A stretch of DNA of 64,000 nucleotides, from assembly GCF_020532725.1 (NCBI RefSeq), contig NZ_JAJAVC010000006.1:496001-560000 (forward strand), given 5' to 3'. How positions within the stretch are numbered: position 1 is the first letter of the stretch; each line of letters opens with the position of its first letter. Positions 36,005-48,916 of this stretch are shown one piece after another. The translations under genes and the position numbers were made by a program. Under the pieces are notes generated by a model that saw nothing but the letters and a program-made list of their open reading frames with translations, was not told the DNA's origin and searched no databases. The stretch comes from Methylobacillus arboreus. GTDB lineage: Bacteria > Pseudomonadota > Gammaproteobacteria > Burkholderiales > Methylophilaceae.

Positions 36005-36778
36005 TTAATGATGAAGATGCTGGGCCAGCAACGACGTCGCAATGCCGGAAAGTATCAATCCAAGCTGGATTGCCCCATCTTTCAGTGATCTCTTGCGGTG
36101 CAACTCCGGTACCAGGTCGGCGACAGCAATGTAGATAAAGCTCGACCCCGCAATCACCAGAATCACGGGAATGGCAGCCTGTGCCGACTCCAATGCAAGC
36201 CATCCCAACACTCCGCCCAGCACCATGGCGGCTCCGGACAAGGCATTGAGGAACAAGGCCCGGCGCTTGGACAAACCTGAATCCAGCAACACCATGAAGT
36301 CAGAGATTTCCTGTGGAATCTCATGCGCCATCACCGTAACGGCGGCAGCCCAACCCAATGCCGGATCGGTTAAAAATGCGGCGGCAATCAGAATGCCATC
36401 GACAAAATTGTGCAGTCCGTCGCCAATCACGATCATGGACACTTTGTGATGTGGCAATATTTCATGATGCCCATGCCGCCACAATGCCATCTTCTCCAAC
36501 AAAAAGAAGGCAATGATGCCGGCCAGTAATATCCAACCTGCATCATGTAGCGGCAACCCCTGCTCAACAGCTTCCGGCAACATGTCTGTCAACGCAAATG
36601 TCAGCAAGACGCCAACGGCAAAAGCCACCATTTTGTCGGCGAATTTGGTCAATATCGTCAGTGACACCATGGATGCCAACAACACAGAGACAACACCACC
36701 CACTAGCGTAGCAACGAGAATGGACAACAGGATCATGACAATTTGCTTTGGATATTTACTTCGAAGAGTTGAGGACAA
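36005..36778 (-). CDS. ZIP family metal transporter
   Basis: Inner-membrane permease for divalent metals, most likely zinc, 257 residues. The two metal-binding helices are clear: HNFVDGILIAAAF (TM4) and HEIPQEISDFMVLL (TM5), with the usual His/Asn/Asp and His/Glu ligands. Other helices are visible at about residues 14-40, 48-66, 80-95, 180-200, 203-220 and 235-252. A short His-containing loop (WRHGHHEILPHH) lies before TM4. It is probably the first gene of the DUF2796-ABC-DUF3299 operon. A perfect 15-bp palindrome lies 42 bp upstream of its start. Confidence 0.93.
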   Translation of the reverse strand: MSSTLRSKYPKQIVMILLSILVATLVGGVVSVLLASMVSLTILTKFADKMVAFAVGVLLTFALTDMLPEAVEQGLPLHDAGWILLAGIIAFFLLEKMALWRHGHHEILPHHKVSMIVIGDGLHNFVDGILIAAAFLTDPALGWAAAVTVMAHEIPQEISDFMVLLDSGLSKRRALFLNALSGAAMVLGGVLGWLALESAQAAIPVILVIAGSSFIYIAVADLVPELHRKRSLKDGAIQLGLILSGIATSLLAQHLHH

Positions 36779-36819
36779 TCACTTGTGAGTCATCATTGTA
36801 ATCATGCGCTTCCAATTAA

Positions 36820-36834
36820 TGCAACAATGTTGCA
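36820..36834. promoter_or_regulatory. Perfect palindrome upstream of the ZIP gene
   Basis: TGCAACAATGTTGCA is a perfect inverted repeat around one central base. It is 42 bp before the ZIP start codon on the minus strand, in a good place for an operator. A zinc-responsive repressor (Zur) is the natural candidate given the gene cluster, but the sequence is not the E. coli Zur consensus. Confidence 0.5.
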
Positions 36835-36981
36835 AATTTTACTGAGCAACCATATCATCTGATCCGTATTTATTTCACCATCCTGAATCTGTTTCAGTTC
36901 AAGGTTTCTACAGATAATACCTGTCGCCACCTCCTGTTGATAAAGGAATTGGCAACCCCTTGAACCCGCGGAATCTCAGGC

Positions 36982-41635
<4,654 letters not shown>

Positions 41636-41639
41636 GTTC

Positions 41640-42935
41640 TTACTCCCTGCCGTGATGCGCGGCAAACAATGATGCCCCTTGCGGGCCAAGAATGGATTCC
41701 ACATCCGCCACCGCGCGCTGCACCTCGCCAAGTGCGCGGATATACTGCCCGCGTGCCAGGAACAGGGTGCGCTGGGCATCCAGCACATCAAGAAAATCAA
41801 ACTTGCCGAGCTCGAATCCGCGCGTCGTGGCATCCAGTGCGCTTTGCGCCCCGGGCAGGATGTCGCTGCGAATAAGCGAGACTTCCTGTATCGCCGCCGC
41901 CAGCCGTTGATGCGCCTGCGAGAGGTCACTGCGCAACCGTACATCGGTGGAAAGCCGCTCGTCACGCGCCTTGTCGGCACGCATCCTGGCTTCGAGAATA
42001 TTGCCCTGATTGCGGTCGAAGATCGGGATGGAGAGTGCCAGGCCGACGACATTCACGGTCTCGCCGACAGATTCCCGGCGCTGTACGCCGCCGCGCAGTA
42101 TCAGGTCCGGGTAGCGCCGGCTTTCCTCCAGCTTCAGCATGGCCTCGCGCCGGCTGACTTCCTGCTCGGCACGCACGGTTTCTGGCGCCTGGGCAACAAG
42201 GTCGGTCAACTGCCCAAGCTCAGGCAGATCAGGCAGAATTTCCAGCGCACCGGCAGCCTCGGTAAAACACGGATCAGGATTGCCCCATAATGCCGCCAGC
42301 CGCCTTCTGGCATTGACCATCTCGGCATTGGCCTGGGTCAGTTCAATCCGCGCCGCCGACGCTGCAACGCGCGCACGGGTTTCTTCCACCGGTGACACCT
42401 TGCCTGCCGTCACACGCCGCGAGGCAACATCAAGGCCGCGGTTCGCCAGTTCCATCGAGCTTTGTGCAAGCCGGTAACGCTCCTGCGCGGCCAGTACTTC
42501 ATAGAAGCGCTGCATCACGGCAGCCCTGATGACGGCAAAACGTATTTGCAACTCGGCATCGGCCACATCACGCGCGCGCTCGGCGCTCTCGATGCGTGCG
42601 CCACGCTTGCCACCCAGCTCGAACGGTTGCCCCAGCCAATAAGTGGTCTGCCGGCTTGACGCGCGCGTATCCTCCATTTCCACGGATACTTCCGGGTTGC
42701 GGAACACGGCCGCCTGCACGCGGGCAGCGGCCACCGCATCAAGCTCCCGCCTGGCAATGGCGAGTTCGGGATTGGCCGAAACCGCCAGTTGCAAGGCCTG
42801 CTCAAGCGTCAGGCTGGCAGCACTTTCCTCTTGCGTTGCTTGAGGCAGAACAGCATCGCCACGCATGGTTTGCGCCTGGGAAATACAGGTATACAACACG
42901 GCCGCCAGACACAACGGCCAGATGATGGCTTTCAT
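41640..42935 (-). CDS. czcC: CzcC-like outer-membrane efflux protein
   Basis: Outer-membrane channel of the heavy-metal pump, 431 residues. A signal peptide (MKAIIWPLCLAAVLYTCISQAQ) starts the protein. Two OEP repeats follow: LEQALQLAVSANPELAIARRELDAVAAARVQAA and the second LKLEESRRYPDLILRGGVQRRESVGETVNVVGLALSIPIFDRNQG. The ending FLDVLDAQRTLFLARGQYIRALGEVQRAVADVESILG is typical of CzcC. It is the first gene of the czcCBA run and is preceded 101 bp upstream by a His-rich CzcI-like gene. Confidence 0.93.
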   Translation of the reverse strand: MKAIIWPLCLAAVLYTCISQAQTMRGDAVLPQATQEESAASLTLEQALQLAVSANPELAIARRELDAVAAARVQAAVFRNPEVSVEMEDTRASSRQTTYWLGQPFELGGKRGARIESAERARDVADAELQIRFAVIRAAVMQRFYEVLAAQERYRLAQSSMELANRGLDVASRRVTAGKVSPVEETRARVAASAARIELTQANAEMVNARRRLAALWGNPDPCFTEAAGALEILPDLPELGQLTDLVAQAPETVRAEQEVSRREAMLKLEESRRYPDLILRGGVQRRESVGETVNVVGLALSIPIFDRNQGNILEARMRADKARDERLSTDVRLRSDLSQAHQRLAAAIQEVSLIRSDILPGAQSALDATTRGFELGKFDFLDVLDAQRTLFLARGQYIRALGEVQRAVADVESILGPQGASLFAAHHGRE

Positions 42936-43035
42936 CGAATTCTCTCCAACAATGACGGAAATGAATTCGGCGAGCGAAGGGGCTATTGGATTAACAGTGG
43001 TAAATCAGGAATCAGATAGGCTATCACTCGCCGCA

Positions 43036-43377
43036 TCAAGCAGCGGGATGCCATTTGGGGCGCTCTGGGCGCTCCAGAAGGGAGTCTGGCAATAGCGATA
43101 AAGTCGGCGAGAACAGATGATGAACTTCAGTAAACAAAGTGGTTACCAGGCTGACACTGGGCAGCCACTGCGGCGTGGATTGCTGATGATAGCCACAGTC
43201 GCGGTCAACCCCAGCGGAAGACAGGTCGGCCTCGTCGCCATGGTGCTCGTGGTCATGATGCCCAAAGTGCTGTGCCGCCGTCCCATGCTCATGCGCGCAA
43301 TACGCGCCAGCTACCGCCCAGGACATCTGGAGCGGCAGTGCCAATAACATGCAGAAAAAGACGATGCGGCGAAACAT
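43036..43377 (-). CDS. His-rich exported protein, CzcI-like
   Basis: A 113-residue secreted protein with a signal peptide (MFRRIVFFCMLLALPLQMSWA). The mature part has HEHGTAAQHFGHHDHEHHGDEAD near residues 33-56, ten or so His that would bind divalent metal, and a Cys in GAYC and another in DRDCGYH. Small proteins of this kind (CzcI family) sit upstream of czcCBA and modulate resistance. It is on the same strand as the pump operon, just upstream. Its role in periplasmic metal sensing or buffering is inferred from context. Confidence 0.82.
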   Translation of the reverse strand: MFRRIVFFCMLLALPLQMSWAVAGAYCAHEHGTAAQHFGHHDHEHHGDEADLSSAGVDRDCGYHQQSTPQWLPSVSLVTTLFTEVHHLFSPTLSLLPDSLLERPERPKWHPAA

Positions 43378-43460
43378 GAGGTGATTATAAGGCGTTCCAA
43401 AGCAAGGTGTAAAACCTGAATACCGCCAGCCTGCCCCTTGCCGTGGAATAACCAGCCTCT

Positions 43461-44084
43461 TTATTTGGCAGTCAGGGTGTTGAATGCAGTGATGAGATTG
43501 CGGTAATCCGGGATATGGTTGGAGAACAACGCACCCAGGCCCTCGATATCCCGGCGCCAGTCACGGTGCAGCTCGCAGGCCGCGCCAAACCAGGTCAGCA
43601 GTTGCGCGCCCGCAGCCGTCATGCGTTCCCAGGCCGCGTCGCGCGTCATGGCATTAAAGGTGCCGGAAGCATCGGTGATCACGAACACCTCATATCCTTC
43701 CTCCAGCGCAGACAGGGCCGGGAATGCCACGCAGACTTCCGTCACTACGCCAGCAATAATCAGTTGCTTCTTGCCGGTAGCCTTGATTGCCTTGACGAAA
43801 TCCTCGTTATCCCAGGCGTTGATCTGACCGGGACGCGCGATATACGGCGCATCCGGGAACAATTCCTTCAATTCCGGCACCAACGGGCCATTGGGACCGG
43901 TCTCGAAGCTGGTGGTGAGGATGGTAGGCAGGTTGAAATACCTGGCGGCATCTGCCAGCGCCAGCACATTGTTCTTGAACTTGTCCGGGTCGATATCACG
44001 CACCAGGGACAATAATCCGGCCTGGTGGTCCACCAGCAATACAGCCGCGTTATCGCGGTCAAGGCGTACATAGGGCTTAGTCAT
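43461..44084 (-). CDS. YcaC-like isochorismatase-family hydrolase
   Basis: A 207-residue member of the YcaC subgroup. The Asp lies in AVLLVDHQAGLLSLVRD, a conserved phrase ARPGQINAWDNEDF follows, and the nucleophile Cys is in IAGVVTEVCVAFPALSALEEGYEVFV. The start at ATG 44084 is chosen because AAAGGAGAAACCC lies directly before it; an open frame extends 48 bp further but reads into the structured repeat. E. coli YcaC is an octamer of unknown substrate. It is on the same strand as the pirin gene, which is 168 bp upstream, separated from it by the folded repeat at 44119-44232. Confidence 0.9.
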   Translation of the reverse strand: MTKPYVRLDRDNAAVLLVDHQAGLLSLVRDIDPDKFKNNVLALADAARYFNLPTILTTSFETGPNGPLVPELKELFPDAPYIARPGQINAWDNEDFVKAIKATGKKQLIIAGVVTEVCVAFPALSALEEGYEVFVITDASGTFNAMTRDAAWERMTAAGAQLLTWFGAACELHRDWRRDIEGLGALFSNHIPDYRNLITAFNTLTAK

Positions 44085-44118
44085 GGGTTTCTCCTTTTCA
44101 AATCGGTTGATATTTATA

Positions 44119-44232
44119 AGAGCGGCTAACAAAACTCAGCAAAGCGATCCTGGCTAGGCGCTTTGCCGCAGGCAGTACAAGTAGTACGACAAGGCAAAGC
44201 AACAACGCCAGGAGAGTTTTGTTTGCCGCTCT
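44119..44232. repeat. Folded repeat element, copy 1
   Basis: A 114-bp element with terminal arms AGAGCGGC and GCCGCTCT. It can fold into three stems: the outer AACAAAACTC/GAGTTTTGTT, the middle CCTGGC/GCCAGG and the inner GCTTTGCC/GGCAAAGC, capped by a GTAC/GTAC hairpin. A second copy lies at 47177-47279. It falls between the YcaC-like and pirin genes. Confidence 0.88.
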
Positions 44233-44252
44233 AAGTTGATGCATGGTGCAAG

Positions 44253-45122
44253 TTATCCAACTACGGCAGCTGCAAAACGGCCATTGTTGTAGTCATCAAT
44301 CGCCTGCTCAATTTCCTCCCAGCTATTCATGACAAAGGGGCCATGGCCGACCACGGGTTCATGCAGTGGCGCCCCGTTCAACAGCAACAAGACCGTGTCC
44401 TGCTGCGCTTCCAACACCAGTTCATTGCCTTCACGTTGCATCACGGCCAGTTCGGCCGGGCGAATCGTGTGTGTATCGCCGACACCCACTGCACCATGCA
44501 GCACGAATACGGCAGTGGTATGGCCTTCAGGCAAGGTGAGCCTGGTGGTGCTGCCCGCATTGAGCCGCACGTCCCAGACATTCATCGGGCTGAACGTACG
44601 CGCAGGCCCGTGGTTGCCTTGATACTCGCCAGCAATCACGCGAACCTTTCCCGCATCACCAGGCAATGCCACTTCAGGGATCTGCTCCTGCGTAATGCCC
44701 TGGTAGCCAGGCTTCGCCATCTTGTCCTTCGCGGGCAGGTTGATCCAAAGCTGGATCATCTCGAACTCGCCCCCGGTCCGGGCATAATCATCGCCGTGAT
44801 ATTCCTCGTGCACGATGCCGGAACCTGCCGTCATCCACTGCACATCGCCGGGGCCTATGGTGCCGCCCGCATCCGTGGAATCATGGTGCGATACCTGGCC
44901 GTCATAGACGATGGTCACCGTCTCGAAACCGCGGTGCGGGTGCTGGCCCACGCCACGGCGCTTTTCCGTAGGCTCGAAGCGGGCAGGCCCGGCGTAGTCC
45001 ATGAGCAGGAATGGGGACATTTCCTCGTGAATATCACGGTAAGAAAAAATGCTCTGCACCGGGAAACCGTCGCCAACCCAGTGACGGCCATTGCTGCGCT
45101 TGATGAATGCAAGTTTTTTCAT
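44253..45122 (-). CDS. Pirin family protein
   Basis: A 289-residue bicupin of the pirin family. The N-terminal cupin has the metal-ligand set in GVGQHPHRGFETVTIVYDGQVSHHDS (two His) and GDVQWMTAGSGIVHEE (His, Glu). The second cupin begins near residue 175 (FSPMNVWDVRLNAGSTTRLTLPEGHTTAVFVLHGAVGVGD). Some pirins have quercetin 2,3-dioxygenase activity; others bind transcription factors or pyruvate dehydrogenase. It is divergent from a lysR gene, which probably regulates it, as is common for pirin-lysR pairs. Confidence 0.94.
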   Translation of the reverse strand: MKKLAFIKRSNGRHWVGDGFPVQSIFSYRDIHEEMSPFLLMDYAGPARFEPTEKRRGVGQHPHRGFETVTIVYDGQVSHHDSTDAGGTIGPGDVQWMTAGSGIVHEEYHGDDYARTGGEFEMIQLWINLPAKDKMAKPGYQGITQEQIPEVALPGDAGKVRVIAGEYQGNHGPARTFSPMNVWDVRLNAGSTTRLTLPEGHTTAVFVLHGAVGVGDTHTIRPAELAVMQREGNELVLEAQQDTVLLLLNGAPLHEPVVGHGPFVMNSWEEIEQAIDDYNNGRFAAAVVG

Positions 45123-45226
45123 GCTGCTCTCCTGCGTCGAATGTTGATGTTTCCCACTATAAAGACAAGACTTTTATGGGACTAGATGGTTAAATATGAA
45201 ATTACTTTTCATTTAATTGAACAATC

Positions 45227-46123
45227 ATGGATTTCAACGAAGCTGCAGTGTTTGTAAAGGTAGTGCAGGCAGGCAGCTTCAGTGCCGCCGCCAGGCAACT
45301 GCAATTACCTACCTCCACGGTCAGCACCCGCGTTGCCAGGCTGGAACAGCGGCTGGGAGTGACACTATTGCAGAGAACCACGCGCCGCCTACACCTGACC
45401 GAAGCCGGCAATGCCTATTTTGAGCATGCTGCACTGGGCCTGGGTCATATGCTGGAAGCCGAAGCAGCCATCGATGCTGCACGACAAGAGCCGCAAGGCA
45501 AGCTCAAGATCACCGCGCCAGCCGACCTGGGCGACAGCATGCTGTCTGGATTGGTGCAGCAAGTACAAACACAGTACCCGGCACTGGAAGTTGAACTGGT
45601 ACTGACGGAACGCTATGTGGACCTGGTGGCAGAAGGCGTGGATGCCGCCATCCGCACAGGCCAGTTGCGCGACTCCAGCCTGATCGCCAGGCCGCTCGGC
45701 ATTGCATGCTGGGCCGCATTCGCCAGCCACGATTACCTTGCACAGGCCCCGGCATTGCGCGAGCCGCAAGACCTCAATCATCACCATTGCCTGCAATTCA
45801 GCCCCATGGGCCGCGATGCCTGGACATTCCGGCGCGGCCCGAGCAGCATCACCGTGCCACTTAAGGGCAACACCATGGCCAACAGCATCGGGATTGTGCG
45901 CAACATGGCATTGAGCGGACAAGGCGTGGCATTATTGCCGACCTATATATGCAAGCCCGGGCTCGTAATGGGCGATCTGGAACGTGTATTGCCGGAATGG
46001 CAGGCACAGGCGGACCCGGTCCATCTGGTCTATCCACGCCAACGCTTCATGCCGCCCAAGCTGCGCGTGTTTCTTGATATTGCACAGGCTGAGTTGCGTC
46101 CATGGTTCAGTGACAACGCATGA
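45227..46123 (+). CDS. LysR-type transcriptional regulator
   Basis: A 298-residue regulator. The N-terminal winged HTH is canonical (MDFNEAAVFVKVVQAGSFSAAARQLQLPTSTVSTRVARLEQRLGVTLLQRTTRRLHLTEAG, residues 1-60). A substrate-binding domain of the CrgA/AaeR-like type follows (GKLKITAPADLGDSMLSGLVQQ, then YVDLVAEGVDAAIRTGQLRDSSLIARPLG). It is divergent from the pirin gene; the 104-bp gap would hold its binding site, though I did not find a clear T-N11-A pair. The eamA-type exporter follows on the same strand about 100 bp later. Confidence 0.94.
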   Translation: MDFNEAAVFVKVVQAGSFSAAARQLQLPTSTVSTRVARLEQRLGVTLLQRTTRRLHLTEAGNAYFEHAALGLGHMLEAEAAIDAARQEPQGKLKITAPADLGDSMLSGLVQQVQTQYPALEVELVLTERYVDLVAEGVDAAIRTGQLRDSSLIARPLGIACWAAFASHDYLAQAPALREPQDLNHHHCLQFSPMGRDAWTFRRGPSSITVPLKGNTMANSIGIVRNMALSGQGVALLPTYICKPGLVMGDLERVLPEWQAQADPVHLVYPRQRFMPPKLRVFLDIAQAELRPWFSDNA

Positions 46124-46226
46124 GCAGGTAAGCAATTATTGACAACACTATGCATCGCCGTATTCCAGCCTTGATCCAGCATCCCGCCGCAGAACCCACC
46201 CCAAGCTGGCTTATACTGTGCCTCTC

Positions 46227-47126
46227 ATGAAAAAACCTGCAGCCTCCTCGCTCGCCCTATACCTGATTCTTTCCCTGCCGCCGCTGTTCTGGGCTGGCAA
46301 TTTTGTCGTCGGCCGCGCGATTCATGCCGAGATACCGCCATTTACGCTGTCACTGGGCCGCTGGGTGATCGCCTTCTTCTGCATCCTGCCCTTTGCCTTG
46401 CCTGCCATGCGGCGTGACTGGCGGCTCTACTGGCAATACCGCTGGCGCCTGCTCGCGGTTTCACTAGTCGGTGTTGCCGCATTCAATACTCTGGTCTATA
46501 GCGGACTGCACTACACCACGGCCACCAATGGCATCCTGCTCAACTCCTGCATTCCTATCCTGATCCTGCTGTTTGGCGGATTGTTCTACCGACTGAGACT
46601 GCACCTGTTGCAATTGGCAGGACTGGCCTTGTCATTTGCGGGCGTGCTCACCATCATCCTGCACGGCGAATGGTCACGGCTGGCTAAACTGGATTTTTCC
46701 GGCGGGGACCTGGTGATTTTCTCCGCGATGGTCTGCTGGGCGCTCTATACCCTGTGGCTGCGAGACATCCCGGCCAGCATCAACCGGATCGGGCTGATGG
46801 GCCTGCAGATATTCATTGCCATTGTCCTGCTGTTGCCGCTATATGCCTGGGAATATCATGTTGGCGCTCCACCGGTCTGGAGCCATGAAACCTGGCTGGC
46901 GCTCGCCTACGTCGGCATTTTTCCATCGGTGATTGCTTACACGCTGTATACCATCGGCGTCGCCAGGGCAGGCGCTGCCCGTGCCGGCCTGTTCATCCAC
47001 CTGATGCCGGTGTTCGGCAGCCTGCTTTCCGTGTTGTTCCTGGGTGAGCAACTACACATCTTTCACGCCATCGGCATCGCCGCGATCCTGGGCGGGCTGG
47101 CGCTATCCAGCCGCAACCAAGGCTAA
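46227..47126 (+). CDS. EamA/DMT family transporter
   Basis: A 299-residue inner-membrane protein with ten predicted helices in two EamA repeats. The first repeat opens SLALYLILSLPPLFWAGNFVVGRAIHAEIPPFTLSLGRWVIAFFCI. The second opens GGDLVIFSAMVCWALYTLWLRDIPASINRIGLMGLQIF. The conserved ending AARAGLFIHLMPVFGSLLSVLFLGEQLHIFHAIGIAAILGGLAL is diagnostic. These exporters move amino acids or other metabolites. The start is ATG 46227, with GTG 46218 as alternative; the ribosome site is poor. It follows lysR on the same strand and is bounded downstream by the second folded repeat. Confidence 0.92.
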   Translation: MKKPAASSLALYLILSLPPLFWAGNFVVGRAIHAEIPPFTLSLGRWVIAFFCILPFALPAMRRDWRLYWQYRWRLLAVSLVGVAAFNTLVYSGLHYTTATNGILLNSCIPILILLFGGLFYRLRLHLLQLAGLALSFAGVLTIILHGEWSRLAKLDFSGGDLVIFSAMVCWALYTLWLRDIPASINRIGLMGLQIFIAIVLLLPLYAWEYHVGAPPVWSHETWLALAYVGIFPSVIAYTLYTIGVARAGAARAGLFIHLMPVFGSLLSVLFLGEQLHIFHAIGIAAILGGLALSSRNQG

Positions 47127-47176
47127 CGCACGGTAAGGCGATCCAGCGCGGTTATATGCAAGCAAAGCCGTAATCT

Positions 47177-47279
47177 AGAGCGGCTAACACAGCGCTTCTG
47201 GCTAGGCGCGCTGCCGCAGGCAGTAAGGTAGTACGGCAAGGCAGCGCAACAACGCCAGAAGCGCTGTGTTGGCCGCTCT
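47177..47279. repeat. Folded repeat element, copy 2
   Basis: A 103-bp element with the same terminal arms AGAGCGGC and GCCGCTCT and the same unpaired blocks (CTGGCTAGGCG, GCAGGCAGTA, CAACAACGCCAG) as copy 1. Its outer stem is ACACAGCGCTTC/GAAGCGCTGTGT and its inner stem GCGCTGCC/GGCAGCGC, different from copy 1 but again self-complementary. Its last base is the first base of the stop codon of the flavoprotein gene. Confidence 0.88.
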
Positions 47280-48538
47280 CAGCCCAGCACGTCGTGCCAG
47301 ATATTGACTGCCCATGAACGCGCCTCCCGCGCCTCGCCGGCAGACCTTGCGTGTGAAACGCCGCCTCCTTGCGCCGGCTTCATTTCACGGCTTTTTTCGT
47401 CATAGCGGTATACATTCGCCACATGCATGGCCTCATCCGCACTGACATAGCTATAGCAGGTATTGGCAAATACCGGCGCCGGGTCGGGTGGCTCGTCTGC
47501 CAGCATGGCGATGATCGCGCTCGCGCATACCTTGGCTTCGGAAGTGGCGATATGGGCTGACTTGGGCAGCCCTGAATCAAGCGCATCGCCGAGGATATGC
47601 ACATGCTGCGCCTGCGTGGATTCATAGGTGACGTAATCCACATCGCACCATCTCCCTTCGGCATTGGCCAGGCCGTTGTCCAGCGCAAGCCTGCCAGCAG
47701 TCTGGGGAGGTATCAGGTTCAACACATCGAACTTGTGCCGATCAAACGTGGTTGCGAGCATGCGCTTGCCTGGGTCGATATACCCGAGCTCGCTGCCTGG
47801 CTGGTATTCGATCAATCCCGGATAAAGCTCGGCCCAGGCTTTTTCAAACAAAGCCCGCTTGGAGGTGATCGCCGGATTGGCATCCAGCACCAATACCTTG
47901 GAACGCGGCTTGTGCCGCTGGAGGTAATAGGCCACCTGGCAGGCCCGCTCATAGGGGCCAGGCGGGCACCGATAAGGCAGGGCAGGCACCGTGATGGCAA
48001 ACACGCCGCCATCCGGCATGGCCTGCAACTGCTGCTGTAAGGCGCTGGTTTGCGCTCCAGCCTTCCAGGCATGCAGGAAATGTTGCTGCAACTCCGTTCC
48101 TGCCAAGGCGTTCAGATGGCTGTAGTCGAAACTTATCCCCGGTGCCAGCACCAGTTTGTCGTAATGCAAATTACTGCCATCGTCCAGGCTGACTTTGCGC
48201 TTGTTCACATCAATCCCTGTCACACTGGCATGCCGCATTTGAATGCCCTGGTGTTGCACCAGGGCGTGATAAGAGTGGGTAATGTCCTGGATTGACCTGT
48301 TGCCGCCCAGCACCAGGTTGCTCACCGGGCAGGAGACGAACTCCCGTCCTGGCTCTACCAGGATAACTTCAATGCTGCCCTTGCTCCATATCCGCAAGTA
48401 TTTGGCAACCGTAGCGCCGGCGAACCCGGCCCCGACCACCAGCACGCGCGGTGCGCTTGCTGCGCGGGCGATGCTGCGCCAGGCGCCGGGGAGGATGAGG
48501 CTGGCCAGGGCCAGTTGGTTGAAACGGCGCCGCTTCAT
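47279..48538 (-). CDS. Flavocytochrome c sulfide dehydrogenase-type flavoprotein (FccB/SoxF-like)
   Basis: FAD protein that oxidises sulfide or a related sulfur compound and passes electrons to a cytochrome c. The 419-residue precursor starts with a Tat-type leader (MKRRRFNQLALASLILPGAWRSIARA). The FAD-binding segment VLVVGAGFAGATVAKYLR follows at about 38-55, then FVSCPVSNLVLGG with the redox Cys that forms a flavin adduct in FccB, and a second Cys segment YRCPPGPYERACQVAY. The C-terminus has the FCSD flavin domain (ANTCYSYVSADEAMHVANVYRY). ATG 48538 overlaps the cytochrome stop (ATGA), which fixes the start. Confidence 0.92.
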   Translation of the reverse strand: MKRRRFNQLALASLILPGAWRSIARAASAPRVLVVGAGFAGATVAKYLRIWSKGSIEVILVEPGREFVSCPVSNLVLGGNRSIQDITHSYHALVQHQGIQMRHASVTGIDVNKRKVSLDDGSNLHYDKLVLAPGISFDYSHLNALAGTELQQHFLHAWKAGAQTSALQQQLQAMPDGGVFAITVPALPYRCPPGPYERACQVAYYLQRHKPRSKVLVLDANPAITSKRALFEKAWAELYPGLIEYQPGSELGYIDPGKRMLATTFDRHKFDVLNLIPPQTAGRLALDNGLANAEGRWCDVDYVTYESTQAQHVHILGDALDSGLPKSAHIATSEAKVCASAIIAMLADEPPDPAPVFANTCYSYVSADEAMHVANVYRYDEKSREMKPAQGGGVSHARSAGEAREARSWAVNIWHDVLG

Positions 48539-48888
48539 TGGCCATCCGTTTTCTGGCAGCATTCCCGGCCACCTGCAGCGGCAGGTGCAATAGCGGCAAA
48601 ATAATCAGCAAGCGCCACAATTTCTTCCCAGGTCAGCCCTTTGGCATGCTGGTTCATCACGCTGCCATCATCAGGCATGTCGCGATAGTGCTTCATCTTG
48701 CCAAGGAAATTTGCTGTGGTGGAACCCGCCAGGCTGGGAATCTCCCCTCGGCTTTGCCCCTCATGGCCATGACATGCCGCGCAGGAAGCCGCCAGCGTGC
48801 GGGCATGGCTATCCGTCTTGCCTGCCCATGCCAATACCGGGAGCAGGCATGCAACACTGAGGATGGCTGCCCGCAGCATATGCATCAT
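48535..48888 (-). CDS. Small class I c-type cytochrome (FccA-like)
   Basis: A 117-residue exported cytochrome. A signal peptide (LRAAILSVACLLPVLAWA) is followed by the haem motif CAACH (Cys36, Cys39, His40). The axial Met is probably in DDGSVMNQHAKGLTWEEIVALADYF, which is typical of cytochrome c553 and FccA halves. The frame is open further upstream, but that part overlaps the SoxYZ-like gene out of frame. It is coupled to the flavoprotein gene and would be its electron acceptor. The start has no strong ribosome site and may depend on translation of the gene before it. Confidence 0.9.
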   Translation of the reverse strand: MMHMLRAAILSVACLLPVLAWAGKTDSHARTLAASCAACHGHEGQSRGEIPSLAGSTTANFLGKMKHYRDMPDDGSVMNQHAKGLTWEEIVALADYFAAIAPAAAGGRECCQKTDGQ

Positions 48889-48916
48889 GATGCCGCCATC
48901 ATTGGCTGCACTGACT

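Noticed and set aside
44119-47279. Integron attC sites
   Set aside because: The repeat arms contain CTAAC and GTTGG, which recall attC core sites. However, the arms extend perfectly beyond the core positions, the inner boxes do not match the attC plan, and no integrase is present.
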